Shown in pieces: positions 5,689 to 5,894 of a stretch of 5,894 nucleotides of DNA (position 1 is its first letter; each line of letters starts with the position of its first letter). The DNA is from Dehalococcoidales bacterium (GTDB lineage: Bacteria; Chloroflexota; Dehalococcoidia; Dehalococcoidales; UBA5627): the NCBI GenBank assembly GCA_028706995.1, contig JAQTVR010000077.1:1-5894 (forward strand). The letters run 5' to 3'. Under the pieces are notes generated by a model. It had not been told where the DNA came from. It ran no database searches and saw nothing but the letters and a program-made list of their open reading frames with translations. A program made the translations under genes and the position numbers.

Positions 5689-5894
5689 TCAACTTCCTTT
5701 TACAGTTCCAGTTACAGTTCCAGACCTTTCCTTTATTTGCTCATTTAAATCGTATAGTAGGTTGCACAAAGTTCTCTGGTTTGTTGTGCTTGGACCAACA
5801 CCCTTTTTATCCCATCTTCGAGGATCTACAAAAAAGTAATTGGCACATTTTTCTTTATCGCCTAAACATCTATCTTTGCCATATTCACATACAT
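5689..5894 (-). CDS. C-terminal fragment of a cysteine-containing protein, cut by the window edge
   Basis: On the reverse strand a frame enters at 5892 and runs 67 codons to TGA at 5691-5689; the start lies outside the window. The visible part begins VCEYGKDRCLGDKEKC, with three cysteines spaced CX6CX6C, which could bind a metal together with residues further upstream. Then follow NYFFVDPRRWDKKGVG, a helical stretch (LCNLLYDLNEQIKER) and a short tail in which a 12-base duplication gives GTVTGTV. The composition and cysteine spacing look like real protein, but I recognise no family. The 70-residue gene lies downstream in the same direction, 228 bases on, with its own ribosome binding site. Confidence 0.6.
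   Translation of the reverse strand, partial: VCEYGKDRCLGDKEKCANYFFVDPRRWDKKGVGPSTTNQRTLCNLLYDLNEQIKERSGTVTGTVKGS
5700..5723. repeat. Perfect 12-base tandem duplication
   Basis: TTACAGTTCCAG occurs twice head to tail (5700-5711 and 5712-5723). It is in frame in the reverse-strand partial gene, giving duplicated Gly-Thr-Val-Thr codons near the C-terminus. The perfect copy at DNA level suggests a recent slippage event. Confidence 0.75.

Noticed and set aside
1..5894. CRISPR array, tRNA, rRNA, transposase or insertion-sequence ends
   Set aside because: No regularly spaced repeats, RNA gene signatures, transposase-like proteins or terminal inverted repeats with target duplications were seen.

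Overview
The window looks like bacterial chromosome of moderate to low GC. Start sites carry strong Shine-Dalgarno sequences (GGAGGT before a TTG start at 2409, AGGAG before 4170, AGGAGGTGAT before the reverse gene at 5460). A radical SAM/SPASM enzyme implies oxygen-sensitive iron-sulfur chemistry, so an anaerobe or facultative anaerobe is likely. The style would fit Bacillota (Clostridia) or Chloroflexota, but there is no rRNA or housekeeping gene to settle it.

The core is a compact four-gene forward operon, 321-5108. (1) A polytopic membrane protein with a proline-rich soluble N-terminus (321-1337). It shares an ATGA stop/start overlap with (2) a radical SAM/SPASM enzyme (1334-2437) whose first cysteine cluster is CX7CX6C instead of CX3CX2C. 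That gene overlaps by 29 bases (3) a 580-residue protein (2409-4151) which starts with the tag GFVTNSSSSSF, followed by a hydrophobic segment, a long coiled-coil region and a Gly/Ala-rich C-terminal half. After 18 bases comes (4) a 312-residue protein (4170-5108) made of two similar halves. A sigma70-like promoter with an extended -10 (216-246) and a weak intrinsic terminator (5186-5220) could bound the unit.

The left flank (1-320) holds the promoter region and a reverse-strand open frame running off the window edge. The right flank carries, on the reverse strand, a 70-codon gene (5248-5460), about 230 bases with no convincing gene (one 20-base palindrome), and the C-terminal end of a cysteine-containing protein (5689-5892) cut by the window edge.

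Working hypothesis (inference): genes 1-4 form one system in which the radical SAM/SPASM enzyme modifies, or acts through, the serine-tagged N-terminus of protein 3. The membrane protein would be its membrane partner or export/anchor component, and protein 4 a dedicated partner or chaperone. No short RiPP-type precursor peptide was found in the cluster, so the large tagged protein is the most obvious candidate substrate. I recognise no named system here and give no gene symbols.
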